DNA of 64,000 bases from Alcaligenes aquatilis (GCF_003076515.1 NZ_CP022390.1:3655892-3719891); one strand, 5' to 3'. Positions 1 through 9,374 are shown, counted from the stretch's first letter. Notes: generated from the sequence alone by a model not told the origin. Numbers and translations are program-made.

Positions 1-286
1 GATAGCGCGAGGCGCGCTGGCTCATGGTACGGATGGATTCGGGGTGCGACGCGTAGTAATTGGTCCAGTAATCAACCAGATCGGTATGCAGGTTGGGGAT
101 GGAGAAACCCCGGCGCATCCGGTCCCACGCGTCTTTGGGTGGGTGGGTCAGATCAATGGTGCGAGACGTATCGGCGGCAATGCTGGTGGAGGTCTTGGCG
201 GCTTTCTGGGGGCTGACCTTGGGGCCTGTGGCGCAGCCTGCCAGCACGAAAGCGCATAGCAGCGCAAAAAGTCTCATTAGGTTCAT
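1..286 (-). CDS. mltD: Membrane-bound lytic murein transglycosylase D, N-terminal part
   Basis: This is the 5' part of a minus-strand gene that runs off the window start; about 95 residues are visible. It begins MNLMRLFALL and has a lipoprotein signal peptide ending in the lipobox LAGC, so the mature protein should be anchored in the outer membrane. The catalytic transglycosylase and LysM domains lie outside the window. Identification rests on the lipobox, the residues after it and the position just downstream of gloB, which matches the gloB-mltD order known in E. coli. The gene starts about 10 nt after the gloB stop, so the two are probably co-transcribed. The family cleaves peptidoglycan glycan strands. 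An unrelated lipoprotein cannot be fully excluded. Confidence 0.75.
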   Translation of the reverse strand, partial: MNLMRLFALLCAFVLAGCATGPKVSPQKAAKTSTSIAADTSRTIDLTHPPKDAWDRMRRGFSIPNLHTDLVDYWTNYYASHPESIRTMSQRASRY

Positions 287-296
287 TGCGGAATCT

Positions 297-1109
297 TTAG
301 AAATTGTTTTTCCAGTCGCGCAGGCTGGCAAATACCTCGACAGGATTATTCAGGGATTGGGCGCCATAGTGCTCGGCAGCCTGAATAACAGCAGTCGTCT
401 CGCAACGCAGAAAGGGATTGGTAGCCAATTCTGTTTTCAAGGTGGAGGGCACCGTAGGCAAGTTTTGCTGACGTTTGAGGGTATCCTGTTCCCAACGTTG
501 GTGCAGTTGGGGATTGTCCGGCTCTACCTGTAGAGCCCAACGTAAATTGGATAAGGTGTACTCGTGCGCACAGCAGATCAGGGTGTCCGATGGCAGTTTC
601 GCCAACTTGCCCAGGGAATCCGTCATTTGTGCCGGGGTGCCTTCAAAGAGACGTCCGCAACCAGCAGCAAACAAGGTATCACCACAGAAAACAAAGGGCT
701 GTTTTACCTCATTTTGACCAAAGTACGCAACGTGTCCGGCGGTATGGCCGGGGATGTCCAGGACGTGCAGCGTCAGTTCCAGAGTAGGTAATTCGACCTT
801 GTCGGACTGGCCGACTCGGACATCACAGGCGGGTAGAGGCTCATGGGCCGGGCCCCACACGCGGGCCGGATGCTTAGCCAGGATATCTTTGACACCACCA
901 ACATGGTCACCATGGTGGTGTGTCAGTAAAATGGCATCCAGTTGTAAGGACTCGCGCTCCAGCCAATCCAGAACCGGAGTGGCCTGGCCGGGGTCCACCA
1001 CCAGGGCGTGACCGTTTCGACTTAGCGCCCATATATAGTTGTCGTTCAGGGCAGGTAGTGGAATCAGGCGAACATCGCTTGGCACAGGCCAGGTAAATGC
1101 ATTCATCAT
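297..1109 (-). CDS. gloB: Hydroxyacylglutathione hydrolase (glyoxalase II)
   Basis: Cytoplasmic metallo-beta-lactamase-fold enzyme that hydrolyses S-lactoylglutathione to D-lactate and glutathione, the second step of methylglyoxal detoxification. The metal-binding motif THHHGDH is at residues 63-69 (H64, H66, D68, H69). The length of 270 aa is normal. The N-terminal segment LPALNDNYIWAL is typical of the family. Two adjacent ATG codons (1109 and 1106) are possible starts, and no clear Shine-Dalgarno precedes them. The gene is divergent from the methyltransferase at 1130 with only about 20 bp between the starts, so the promoters must overlap coding sequence. mltD follows in the same direction. 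Confidence 0.95.
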   Translation of the reverse strand: MMNAFTWPVPSDVRLIPLPALNDNYIWALSRNGHALVVDPGQATPVLDWLERESLQLDAILLTHHHGDHVGGVKDILAKHPARVWGPAHEPLPACDVRVGQSDKVELPTLELTLHVLDIPGHTAGHVAYFGQNEVKQPFVFCGDTLFAAGCGRLFEGTPAQMTDSLGKLAKLPSDTLICCAHEYTLSNLRWALQVEPDNPQLHQRWEQDTLKRQQNLPTVPSTLKTELATNPFLRCETTAVIQAAEHYGAQSLNNPVEVFASLRDWKNNF

Positions 1110-1129
1110 GGTAGAGGGAGAAAGCGCCA

Positions 1130-1891
1130 GTGGAGCAGACTTTGAATGATCAATTTGCCCAGTGGTTGGAAACCGTACCGGGGCGATATGTGCGGGCTTG
1201 GGAACAAGCCGGAATCGATGCGGAGGTGGTCAACACCTTCGGGTATCATGCCATACAAATTGGATTGCCGCATTGGGACCTCCTGGCGCAAAGCCGCATC
1301 TCTTGCAAGGTATGTACGGCTCAGTCCGGCGTCTTGCCTGCCCAGCAGCAAAACCTGGTGTATGCCGAGCCCGAGCATCTGCCTTTTGATACGCAAAGCA
1401 TTGATCTTTTAATTCTGCCCCATACGCTCGAGAGCGCCAGTGACCCGCATCAGGTGTTGCGAGAGGCTGAACGCGTGCTGGTGCCGGAAGGGCGCATTCT
1501 TCTGACGGGCTTTAATCCCTTGAGCTTATGGGGGGCCCATGACTGGATTCCAGGGCTGGAGCGGGGCACGCCGACCTTGCCGGGAGATGTGATGTCCCCC
1601 TCGCGTTTGCGCGACTGGTTAAAGCTCTTGTCCTTTGATGTGCAAAGCACGCAGATGGGCTGTTATGCACCGTTGTGTCGTCAGCAGGCATGGCTGGATC
1701 GCTGGTCCTGGATAGAGCAAAGCGGAGCGCGCTGGTGGAGCTTTGCGGGCGCCGTCTATATGATTAGTGCGGTCAAACGCACGCCTGCCTTACGCCTGGT
1801 CGGGCCTAAGTGGAAGAAAAACCGTCGGCGTGTGCGTCGGCCTATGGTGGTAGCAGGACGCGCTGCCGATGAAGGAATAAGCAAGACATGA
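1130..1891 (+). CDS. SAM-dependent methyltransferase, YafS-like
   Basis: A 253-aa class I methyltransferase-type protein. It has the post-motif region [18 protein letters not shown] and the segment [17 protein letters not shown] seen in methyltransferase_11 proteins. The first glycine-rich motif is weak, as is common in the YafS group. The start is a GTG (MEQTLNDQF) with GAGGGAG about 10 nt upstream. It overlaps rnhA by 4 nt (ATGA), so the two are translationally coupled. The order gloB / methyltransferase / rnhA / dnaQ is also found in E. coli (gloB, yafS, rnhA, dnaQ), which supports the call. The substrate is unknown. Confidence 0.8.
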   Translation: MEQTLNDQFAQWLETVPGRYVRAWEQAGIDAEVVNTFGYHAIQIGLPHWDLLAQSRISCKVCTAQSGVLPAQQQNLVYAEPEHLPFDTQSIDLLILPHTLESASDPHQVLREAERVLVPEGRILLTGFNPLSLWGAHDWIPGLERGTPTLPGDVMSPSRLRDWLKLLSFDVQSTQMGCYAPLCRQQAWLDRWSWIEQSGARWWSFAGAVYMISAVKRTPALRLVGPKWKKNRRRVRRPMVVAGRAADEGISKT

Positions 1892-2331
1892 CAGATGTTG
1901 TTGATATTTGGACCGATGGCGCCTGCAAGGGCAATCCGGGTTTGGGTGGTTGGGGGGCGTTGTTGCGTCATGGCGGCCGAGAAAAAGCCATTTGTGGCGG
2001 CGAGGCGGATACCACGAATAATCGTATGGAACTGATGGCGGTGATCGAGGCTCTCAAGGCCTTGAAGCGCCCTTGTCAGGTGCGAGTCCACACTGATTCG
2101 CAATACGTACAAAAAGGGATGAATGAATGGCTGCCCGGCTGGAAAGCGCGTGGTTGGCGTACTGCGGATAAAAAACCCGTCAAAAATGCCGATCTGTGGC
2201 AGGAGCTGGATCAACAGGCGGCCAAGCACGAGTTGACCTGGTTATGGGTGCGTGGTCACGCAGGCGACCCTGGTAATGAGCGGGCGGACCAATTGGCCAA
2301 TGAAGGGGTGGAAATAGCCAGGCAGTTATAA
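1888..2331 (+). CDS. rnhA: Ribonuclease HI
   Basis: Cleaves the RNA strand of RNA-DNA hybrids, acting in primer and R-loop removal. All four catalytic carboxylates are visible: D10 ([12 protein letters not shown]), E48 (NNRMELM), D70 (VHTDSQYV) and D134 (GNERADQLA), plus the active-site H124 (VRGHAGD). The length of 147 aa is normal. Translation starts inside the stop of the preceding methyltransferase gene. In relatives rnhA is usually next to dnaQ. Here an RND efflux pair lies between them. Confidence 0.97.
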   Translation: MTDVVDIWTDGACKGNPGLGGWGALLRHGGREKAICGGEADTTNNRMELMAVIEALKALKRPCQVRVHTDSQYVQKGMNEWLPGWKARGWRTADKKPVKNADLWQELDQQAAKHELTWLWVRGHAGDPGNERADQLANEGVEIARQL

Positions 2332-2430
2332 AGGCCCGGGCGAAGGTCGAACTCGCTGATAGTACTATTAGCCACCCGTCATATTTTGTCAGATAGCTTT
2401 ACCGGCCTGGCCGGTCAGGATAAGCCGCCC

Positions 2431-3477
2431 ATGATTCTCACGCTGCGCCTCACGATTTTTTCTTTGTTCATCGTACTGTTTGTCAGTAGTACGCCCAGTT
2501 GGGCGCAGTCTGACGCCACGCGGGTGGAAGTGCTGCCAGTGCGGCAAACTGAATTGATTCGTGATGTGGCGGCGGTCGGGACCCTGGTTGCCAGAGAGTC
2601 CGTCATGTTGCGCCCCGAGATCAGTGGTCGTATTTCAGCCATCAGTTTTGAAGAGGGCCAGCCCATCAAGAAAGGGCAGGTACTGATTCAGTTGGACCCG
2701 GCCATGGCGCAGGCGCAGTTAAATCAGGCACAGGCAAATTTGAATCTGGCGAATAGCCAGCACAAGCGCTCTTCGGAGCTGAGCCGTCAGGGCTTTATTA
2801 GTCAGCAGGCAAAAGATGAGTCGGGCAGTCGTTTGGCTGTCCAGCAAGCCGAAGTGCAATTGGCGCGCGTGCATCTGGACAAGACCCGTATCCGTGCGCC
2901 GTTCGATGGTGTCACCGGCTTGCGCAATGTGTCGGTGGGTGACTACGTGGGGCCCGGCACGGATCTGGTGCAGTTGGAAGCGGTTTCTACCTTGAACGTG
3001 GACTTTCGTATCCCTGAACAATATCTGGCCGATGTGAAGGCTGGCATGCCGGTCGAGCTGCGCTTTGATGCGTTCCAGGGCCAAACCCGCCAGGGTTCGG
3101 TTCTGGCGGTCAGCCCGGCAGTGGATACGGCAGGCCGTTCGATTTTATTACGCGCGCAGGTGCCCAATGAAGATGGTGTCTTGCGCCCTGGTTTGTTCAG
3201 CCGCGTACGCCTGGAGCTGTCTCGCTATCAGGCCTTGATGGTGCCTGAAACCGCCTTGGCTCCTTCGGGGCAGGATCAGTATATCTATATTGTGAAAGAT
3301 GGCCGGGCAGAGCGTCGACAGGTGCAGATTGGAGTCCGCGAACAAGGCTGGGTGCACGTAACTGGCGATCTGCAAGCCGGCGACAATGTGCTGGTGGCCG
3401 GATTGCAAAAGGTGCGTGATGGCGTACCAGTCGATATCCAGGAAGTGATCGACGTCCAAACACAGCCGCAGCGCTAG
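2431..3477 (+). CDS. RND efflux periplasmic adaptor (membrane fusion protein)
   Basis: Periplasmic adaptor that links an inner-membrane RND pump to an outer-membrane channel. I chose the ATG at 2431 (MILTLRLTIF) because it gives a clean signal peptide ending SWA-Q and is preceded by AGGA; the upstream TTG would add 15 residues of no signal character. The lipoyl-like segment EISGRISAISFEEGQPIKKG is followed by an alpha-hairpin rich in Gln and Ala, then the second half-lipoyl segment RIRAPFDGVTGLRNVSVGDY and beta-barrel domains. About 348 aa. It is followed 10 nt later by the pump gene. No outer-membrane factor gene is next to it, so the pair probably uses a shared TolC-type channel. Confidence 0.92.
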   Translation: MILTLRLTIFSLFIVLFVSSTPSWAQSDATRVEVLPVRQTELIRDVAAVGTLVARESVMLRPEISGRISAISFEEGQPIKKGQVLIQLDPAMAQAQLNQAQANLNLANSQHKRSSELSRQGFISQQAKDESGSRLAVQQAEVQLARVHLDKTRIRAPFDGVTGLRNVSVGDYVGPGTDLVQLEAVSTLNVDFRIPEQYLADVKAGMPVELRFDAFQGQTRQGSVLAVSPAVDTAGRSILLRAQVPNEDGVLRPGLFSRVRLELSRYQALMVPETALAPSGQDQYIYIVKDGRAERRQVQIGVREQGWVHVTGDLQAGDNVLVAGLQKVRDGVPVDIQEVIDVQTQPQR

Positions 3478-3486
3478 GGCACAGTC

Positions 3487-6400
3487 ATGGTTCTCTCCGA
3501 TTTATGCATCCGTCGCCCGGTTTTTGCCACGGTTCTGTCTTTGGTGATTGTGCTGGTCGGTTTCATTTCCTATGAACGCCTGACCGTACGCGAATATCCT
3601 GCCATTGATGAACCGGTGGTCTCGGTCATCACCAACTATAAAGGGGCCTCACCGGAGGTGATCGAGTCCCAGGTGACCAAGCCGTTGGAAGACCAGTTGT
3701 CCGGTATTGAGGGCGTGAACGTGATGACCTCGCGCAGCCGTTCCGAACGCAGTCTGATTAACATTAAATTCAATCTGGACCGAGCCCCCGATGCGGCCGC
3801 CGCAGATGTGCGTGACAAGGTTTCGCGCGCCCGCCGTTTCTTGCCCGATGAGGTGGACGAGCCGATCATCAACAAGGTAGAGGCGGACTCCACCCCGATT
3901 ATTTATGTCGGTGTGGATACCGGCGACTACAGCATGCTGGAGGCCTCGGACTACATTAAGCGCTATATCAAAACGCGCTTATCCGTCTTGCCCGGTGCAG
4001 CCGAAGTACGCGTATTTGGCGAACGCCTGCCCGCCATGCGGATCGACCTGGACCGTACCCGATTGGGGGCCTATCAGTTGACCGTGCAGGACGTGGAAGA
4101 CGCGTTGCGTAAACAAAACGTGTTGATTCCGGCGGGCCGCATCGAGTCCGATGCGCGTGAGTTTTCCGTGGTGTCCTCCACCGATCTGGAAACGCCCGAG
4201 GAGTTTCGCAACATCATCATCAGTCAGGCCGCCGGTTATCCGGTGCGTATCTCCGACATTGCTCAAGTGCGTATTGGGCCTGCCGAGGAACGGGTGTTGG
4301 CTCGCTTCAATGGGCAAAACAGTTTGAACATTGGCGTGACCAAGCAGTCCACCGCCAACCCGCTGGATTTGTCCAAAGCGGTGCGTGCCGAGGTGGAGCG
4401 CATCAACGAAAGCATGCCGGGCAATATGAAGCTGACCGTGTCTTACGACAGCTCCATCTTCATTCAGAAATCCATTGATTCGGTCTACACCACCATTGCC
4501 GAGGCTATCTTGCTGGTGGTGCTGGTGATCGTGTTTTTCCTGCGCAGTTTCCGTGCCAGCCTCATCCCTATCGTGACGATTCCGATCTCTCTGATCGGAG
4601 CCTTTGCCATCATGTACATGCTGGGCTTTTCCATCAACACTCTGACTTTGTTGGCCATGGTGTTGGCGATTGGTCTGGTGGTGGACGATGCGATTGTGGT
4701 GCTGGAGAACGTTTATCGCCATATTGAAGAAGGCAAAACGGCCATGCAGGCGGCTTTTTTGGGCGTGCGTGAAATTGCCTTTGCCGTGATTGCCATGACG
4801 CTGACCCTGGTGGCGGTGTATGCGCCGTTGGCGTTTGCCACAGGCCGTACCGGGCGATTGTTTATCGAATTTGCCCTGACCTTGGCGGCTGCCGTACTGG
4901 TGTCCGGTTTCGTGGCCCTGACCTTGACCCCCATGATGTGTTCGCGCATGTTGCGTCCGCACGGCACCAAAGTGGGCCGTGTCAGCCAGGGGATCGAGAA
5001 CTTTCTGGTCTGGCTGACGCGTGGCTATCGTCGTGTCCTGATTCGCGCTCTGCGTTGGCGCTGGCTGGTCTTGTTGATCGGTGTGGCCGTTGCCGCCACC
5101 AGTGCGCTGCTGTTTACGGTTATCAAAAGCGAGCTGGCTCCGATTGAAGACCGGGGGGTCATTTTCGGGATTGTGAATTCGCCTGAAGGCGCCACGCTGG
5201 ATTACACCTTGCACAATGTGGAACGGGTGGAAGCGCTGTATCGCGGCATACCGGAGACCGAGGGTTACCAGTCCATTATTGGTTTTCCAACCGTGACCGA
5301 TTCCTTTGCGATTCTGCGTTTGAAGCCTTGGGAGGAGCGCACGCGTAACCAGCAGTCCATCGCGCGTGAGCTACAGCCGCATTTCTCGGCCATTCCTGGT
5401 GCGCGTGCCTTTCCGACTAATCCGCCCTCCCTGGGGCAGCGCGCGACCTCCAAGCCGGTGGAGTTTGTGATCATGAGTCAGGCTCCATATCCGGAGCTGG
5501 CCAAGATCGTGGACGGTTTTCTGGCTGAGTTGCGAGACTATCCGGGGCTGTTGAATGTGGATACGGACTTGCGCTTGAATACGCCGGAAATCCGTATTGA
5601 TGTAGACCGCGACAAGCTGGCTGACACCGGCGTTTCGGTGGATGCTGTAGGCCGCACACTGGAGTCCATGCTGGGTGGGCGTCAGGTCACACGCTACCAG
5701 AGTGACGGCGAACAATATGATGTGATTGTGCAGGTGGATAAACAGGCTCGCTCCAGTCCGCAAAATATTCTGGATATTTACGTGCGTACCCAGGACGGTG
5801 GCATGGTGCAGGCTTCCAACTTCCTGAAAGTGCGCGAAAGCGTGTCACCGCAATCGCTGAACCACTTCAACCGTTTGCGGGCCGTGATTGTGGAAGCCTC
5901 GGTGGCACCCGGCTATGCCCTGGGTGAAGTTCTTGAACACATGAATGAGGTGGCTCGCAAGACCTTGCCTGAAACCGTGCAGACGGATCTGGACGGCCAG
6001 TCACGCGAGTTCCGGGACTCCTCGGGCAGCATTTATGTCGTGTTCCTGATGGCATTGGCCTTTATTTATCTGGTGCTGGCCGCCCAGTTTGAAAGCTGGC
6101 GCAATCCGCTCATCATCATGCTGTCCGTGCCCTTGTCCATGACCGGAGCCTTGCTGGCCCTGTGGCTGTCGGGCGGGACTTTGTCCATTTATAGTCAGAT
6201 CGGTTTGATTACCCTGGTAGGCCTGATTACCAAACACGGTATCTTGATTGTGGAATTTGCCACCCAACAACGCGAAGCGGGGGCCAGTTTGTACAATGCC
6301 GTGGTGCGCGCTTGCGAGATGCGCTTGCGCCCCATCTTGATGACAACCGGCGCGATGGTGCTGGGTGTCTTGCCGCTGGCCTACGCTTCCGGGGCAGGTG

Positions 6401-6564
6401 CCGAATCCCGCCAGCAAATTGGCTGGGTGCTGGTAGGCGGCTTGTCCCTGGGTACCTTGCTGACCTTGTTTGTGGTGCCCGTGGCCTACACGCTGATTGC
6501 AGGCAAGCAAGAAGGGCAGGACAAGCAACTGGAATTGATTGACAAGCCCCAGGCCTCTGTCTGA
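3487..6564 (+). CDS. RND multidrug efflux pump, HAE1 family
   Basis: Proton-driven inner-membrane trimeric pump, 1025 aa, full length for AcrB/MexB-type proteins. It starts MVLSDLCIRRPVFATVLSL, the usual first transmembrane segment. Central transmembrane segments carry AMVLAIGLVVDDAIVVLENVYRH (residues about 395-417) with the two Asp residues of the proton relay. The second repeat has the matching LITLVGLITKHGILIVEFA segment. Large periplasmic loops lie between TM1-2 and TM7-8. It sits directly after its adaptor gene. Substrates cannot be read from the sequence; the protein resembles single-component HAE1 pumps that work with a two-gene operon. Confidence 0.95.
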   Translation: MVLSDLCIRRPVFATVLSLVIVLVGFISYERLTVREYPAIDEPVVSVITNYKGASPEVIESQVTKPLEDQLSGIEGVNVMTSRSRSERSLINIKFNLDRAPDAAAADVRDKVSRARRFLPDEVDEPIINKVEADSTPIIYVGVDTGDYSMLEASDYIKRYIKTRLSVLPGAAEVRVFGERLPAMRIDLDRTRLGAYQLTVQDVEDALRKQNVLIPAGRIESDAREFSVVSSTDLETPEEFRNIIISQAAGYPVRISDIAQVRIGPAEERVLARFNGQNSLNIGVTKQSTANPLDLSKAVRAEVERINESMPGNMKLTVSYDSSIFIQKSIDSVYTTIAEAILLVVLVIVFFLRSFRASLIPIVTIPISLIGAFAIMYMLGFSINTLTLLAMVLAIGLVVDDAIVVLENVYRHIEEGKTAMQAAFLGVREIAFAVIAMTLTLVAVYAPLAFATGRTGRLFIEFALTLAAAVLVSGFVALTLTPMMCSRMLRPHGTKVGRVSQGIENFLVWLTRGYRRVLIRALRWRWLVLLIGVAVAATSALLFTVIKSELAPIEDRGVIFGIVNSPEGATLDYTLHNVERVEALYRGIPETEGYQSIIGFPTVTDSFAILRLKPWEERTRNQQSIARELQPHFSAIPGARAFPTNPPSLGQRATSKPVEFVIMSQAPYPELAKIVDGFLAELRDYPGLLNVDTDLRLNTPEIRIDVDRDKLADTGVSVDAVGRTLESMLGGRQVTRYQSDGEQYDVIVQVDKQARSSPQNILDIYVRTQDGGMVQASNFLKVRESVSPQSLNHFNRLRAVIVEASVAPGYALGEVLEHMNEVARKTLPETVQTDLDGQSREFRDSSGSIYVVFLMALAFIYLVLAAQFESWRNPLIIMLSVPLSMTGALLALWLSGGTLSIYSQIGLITLVGLITKHGILIVEFATQQREAGASLYNAVVRACEMRLRPILMTTGAMVLGVLPLAYASGAGAESRQQIGWVLVGGLSLGTLLTLFVVPVAYTLIAGKQEGQDKQLELIDKPQASV

Positions 6565-6650
6565 ACCTGTGGTTCTGGTCTGCGGGGAAGCGGCTCGTAC
6601 CGCCTCCTTGTTCAGTGCCATTACCGTGATTGAATATGTAGGGAAAGTGA

Positions 6651-7376
6651 ATGCGTCAAATTATTCTGGATACTGAAACCACCGGTCTGGAGCCACGCGA
6701 GGGGCACCGAATTGTTGAAGTGGGTGGGGTCGAGTTGTTCAACCGTAAATTGACGGGCCGCCATCTGCACTTGTATCTGAATCCGGATAGGGACTCTGAT
6801 CCCGAGGCCTTGGCCATTCATGGTCTGACCACGGAATTTCTGGCCGGCCATCCACGTTTCAAGGATGTGGTCGATCAGGTGCTGGATTTTGTGCAGGGCG
6901 CGGAAGTCATTATTCATAACGCCTCCTTTGATACCCGCTTTCTGGACGCTGAATTGCAGAAGTTAGGCAAGGGACCGTTCTCGCAATACTGCGACAGCAT
7001 TACTGACTCCTTGCTGGTGGCGCGGGAAATGCACCCCGGCAAGCGCAACTCTCTGGATGCCTTGTGCGAACGCTACGGTATTTCCAACTCTCACCGTACC
7101 TTGCACGGCGCTTTGCTGGACTCGGAATTGTTGGCCGACGTCTGGCTGGCCATGACGCGGGGTCAGGATGCGTTGTTGATGGACTTTGACGAGTCCGACA
7201 GTCAAGGTGGTGACGGCAGCGATTTGAGCCTGGGCAAGTTTGATCCCAGCGTGCTTAAAGTGCTGCGTGCGTCCGAAGCTGATCAGGCCGAGCACGAGAA
7301 ATACATGGACGTGTTGGAAAAACAGAACAAGAAGCCGCCCATGTGGCGCGAGATGCTCAATCCAGCAGCAGAGTAA
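6651..7376 (+). CDS. dnaQ: DNA polymerase III epsilon subunit (3'-5' proofreading exonuclease)
   Basis: Proofreading subunit of the replicative polymerase core. It is a DEDDh exonuclease: D7 and E9 lie in IILDTETTG, the second motif is HNASFDTRF and the third is HGALLDSELLADVW, where the final His-Asp pair sits. The length of 241 aa matches the family. The C-terminal tail is short and charged and would hold the alpha-binding segment. It lies downstream of the RND operon and just upstream of tRNA-Val, an arrangement I associate with Bordetella-type genomes. Confidence 0.95.
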   Translation: MRQIILDTETTGLEPREGHRIVEVGGVELFNRKLTGRHLHLYLNPDRDSDPEALAIHGLTTEFLAGHPRFKDVVDQVLDFVQGAEVIIHNASFDTRFLDAELQKLGKGPFSQYCDSITDSLLVAREMHPGKRNSLDALCERYGISNSHRTLHGALLDSELLADVWLAMTRGQDALLMDFDESDSQGGDGSDLSLGKFDPSVLKVLRASEADQAEHEKYMDVLEKQNKKPPMWREMLNPAAE

Positions 7377-7471
7377 CTGTTCAAGAAAAACAGCCGGCCC
7401 TGATCTTGTAAATCGAGCAGGGCCGTGCTATAGTTTTTTTCTTCGCAGCTTTTGCAGTTCTTAAAAGCTTC

Positions 7472-7546
7472 GGGCGGTTAACTCAGTGGTAGAGTGCCAC
7501 CTTCACACGGTGGAAGTCACAAGTTCGAACCTTGTACCGCCCACCA
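7472..7546 (+). tRNA. tRNA-Val (anticodon CAC)
   Basis: A 75-nt cloverleaf including an encoded CCA end. The acceptor stem GGGCGGT pairs with ACCGCCC. The anticodon stem CCACC/GGTGG closes a TTCACAC loop with anticodon CAC (reads GUG). The T arm is GTTCGAAC and the D arm contains AACTCAGTGGTAGAGT. The discriminator base is A. Confidence 0.96.
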
Positions 7547-7726
7547 TCTCTTCCTTCTTCTATTTCCCCCTGCAGTTTATCTATTGCCTTTGTCTTGGGC
7601 GGTCTGTTCGCGTCTTGTCTTTGTGTTGAGCGCCGCGCTGACTATGGCTATAACTTGTGCAGGCAGCGTCATTCGGCAGGAAAGAGACGAGCTGGGGGGA
7701 ACTTAAAACAAAATAGCTATTCTCCA

Positions 7727-7754
7727 GTTGATTGTTGATTGTTGATTGTTGATT
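7727..7754. repeat. Tandem heptamer (GTTGATT)x4
   Basis: Four exact copies of GTTGATT lie between tRNA-Val and the transporter terminator. The short tandem array is non-coding. The rest of the 7547-7835 interval holds only the adjacent terminator. Confidence 0.9.
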
Positions 7755-7756
7755 GC

Positions 7757-7790
7757 AAAACGCCCAATGAATACTCATGGGCGTTTTTTT
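7757..7790. terminator. Bidirectional rho-independent terminator
   Basis: AAAACGCCCA and TGGGCGTTTT form a stem around an 11-nt loop, with a T run on the 3' side and A residues on the 5' side. It can serve both the plus-strand tRNA transcript and the convergent transporter gene. Confidence 0.85.
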
Positions 7791-7835
7791 ATAGCTAGGG
7801 AAACGGCGATGCCAGTAAAGGCATCGGCCTGCCTC

Positions 7836-9149
7836 TTACAACCAGGTCAAACCAATCGAAATCACGATACCCGAGACAATCAGCTGAATCAGGCAAAAAC
7901 CCATGATGTCTTTGGCTTTCAGACCGGCAATGGCCAGTACGGGCAAGGCCCAGAATGGCTGCAGCATATTGGTCCAGGCGTCACCCCAGGCAACGGCCAT
8001 GGCCGTGCGCGCGATATCGGCATCCAGTGCCTGGGTAGCGGCAATGACAACTGGGCTTTGAACTGCCCATTGTCCGCCGCCAGAAGGCACAAAAATATTG
8101 ACCAGACCGGCGCTCAAGAAAGTCCAGAAAGGCAGGGTAGTGGCAGTGGCAAAAGACACCAGCCATTCAGACAGGCTGGTAGCCAGACCGGAGTCGATCA
8201 TGATGGCCATGATGCCCGCGTAAAAGGGGAACTGGATCACAATCCCGGCCCCGCCGCGAATGGCTTCATTCAGACTTTTCAGCAGACGACGAGGGGTGCC
8301 GTGCAGCAAGATGGCCAGAATCAGGAAGGTGAAGTTGATCACGTTCAGGTTCAGCGTTGCGCCACGTAGCACGAAGTAGTCAAACAAGTAAGTCAGGCCT
8401 GCCACACCAATCACAATGGAAATCAGGCGGCTGTTTTCCAGACGGTCTGCAGGACGATCTGTGGATTGGTTGACGTCATCCGGCGCCTCTTCCAAGAGCT
8501 TGGGGTCGACATAGATGCTTTCCTGGTCGCTGGGCAGCATCAAGCGGTTGATCAGTGGCACCAGTATAAACAGGGCGATCACAATCGCCAGGTTAAAGAA
8601 GGCGAAGATGGTGTCTGAGGTACTGATGATGCCGATCTTGCTCTCGGAAAAGTGCCCCGAGGTCGCAATGGTCAAAGGCACTGAACCGGCCAGGCCGCCG
8701 TGCCAGACCAGAAAGCCTGAGTAGGCACTGGCAACCAGCAAGCGGTAGTCAACACGAACCTGACGGGCCAGCTCTTTGGCGAACAGGGCACCGACCACCA
8801 GACCGAACCCCCAGTTGATCCAGCTGGCTGCCAGCGAGACCAGGGTGACCAGAATAATGGCCGAACCGGCCGAGTGCGCCAAGGAGGCCAGGCCACGCAA
8901 CCAGCTTTTTACCAAAGGGGTACTGGCCAGCATGTGACCAGTTAGCAAGACCAGCAACATTTGCATGGCGAAGGTCAGCAGCCCCCAAAAGCCATTACCC
9001 CAAAATTGGATGACCTCCATCGGAGAGCGCTGTTCGAACGCCATGGCCGAGACACCGGCAATTAGCGTGAGCAGGATGACGAAGATATACGGATCGGGCA
9101 GATAGCGTTCAACCAGGCGGACTGAACCGCGCGTCATGGCTTTAAACAT
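7836..9149 (-). CDS. AtoE-family short-chain fatty acid transporter
   Basis: Inner-membrane permease of the AtoE/short-chain fatty acid transporter family, 437 aa. The segment LVERYLPDPYIFVILLTL at the N-terminus and the repeated hydrophobic helices through to the C-terminus fit the family, as does the conserved loop FVPSGGGQWAVQSPVV (about residues 350-365). I chose the ATG at 9149 because AGGAG lies 8 nt upstream; the open frame extends 49 codons further but that part is basic and unlike the family. The family is thought to carry acetoacetate or butyrate-type acids. Neighbours give no pathway link. It is divergent from the TonB receptor operon. Confidence 0.88.
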   Translation of the reverse strand: MFKAMTRGSVRLVERYLPDPYIFVILLTLIAGVSAMAFEQRSPMEVIQFWGNGFWGLLTFAMQMLLVLLTGHMLASTPLVKSWLRGLASLAHSAGSAIILVTLVSLAASWINWGFGLVVGALFAKELARQVRVDYRLLVASAYSGFLVWHGGLAGSVPLTIATSGHFSESKIGIISTSDTIFAFFNLAIVIALFILVPLINRLMLPSDQESIYVDPKLLEEAPDDVNQSTDRPADRLENSRLISIVIGVAGLTYLFDYFVLRGATLNLNVINFTFLILAILLHGTPRRLLKSLNEAIRGGAGIVIQFPFYAGIMAIMIDSGLATSLSEWLVSFATATTLPFWTFLSAGLVNIFVPSGGGQWAVQSPVVIAATQALDADIARTAMAVAWGDAWTNMLQPFWALPVLAIAGLKAKDIMGFCLIQLIVSGIVISIGLTWL

Positions 9150-9350
9150 AAATTGTGCTCCTGTGGATTTGCGCCGGTATTTGCGCGGGTCCTGATGTCT
9201 TGAAATCGGATTGGGTGCCCGTTTGTATGGGCGCCCTGCTGGTCGCATTTTGATAACAATGCTCAGTGCAGCCGTATTGTTGGCGAGAAGTTGCAAATTG
9301 TGAAGACGGGAAAACCTGAACCTTAAAGTTTTTGCTTGCTTGTCATCTTT

Positions 9351-9374
9351 CGCTATATGCTCTACTATATAGCG
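9351..9374. promoter_or_regulatory. ModE-like operator over a sigma70 promoter
   Basis: CGCTATAT and ATATAGCG form a perfect 8-bp inverted repeat with an 8-bp spacer. The same 8-N8-8 layout and nearly the same bases are known for the E. coli ModE site upstream of modA (CGTTATAT-N8-ACATAACG, from memory). A candidate promoter TTGTCA (9340-9345), 17-bp spacer, TACTAT (9363-9368) lies so that the palindrome covers the spacer end and the -10 box, as expected for repression. The receptor gene starts at 9508. Confidence 0.65.

Noticed and set aside
3979..5214. 411-codon minus-strand open frame inside the RND pump gene
   Set aside because: It is rich in His, Gln and Gly, as expected from the antisense of a GC-rich membrane protein gene, and shows no domain; the plus-strand pump is certain.
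7727..7754. CRISPR-like array
   Set aside because: It is a plain 7-bp tandem repeat without spacers; no CRISPR array or cas gene was found in the window.
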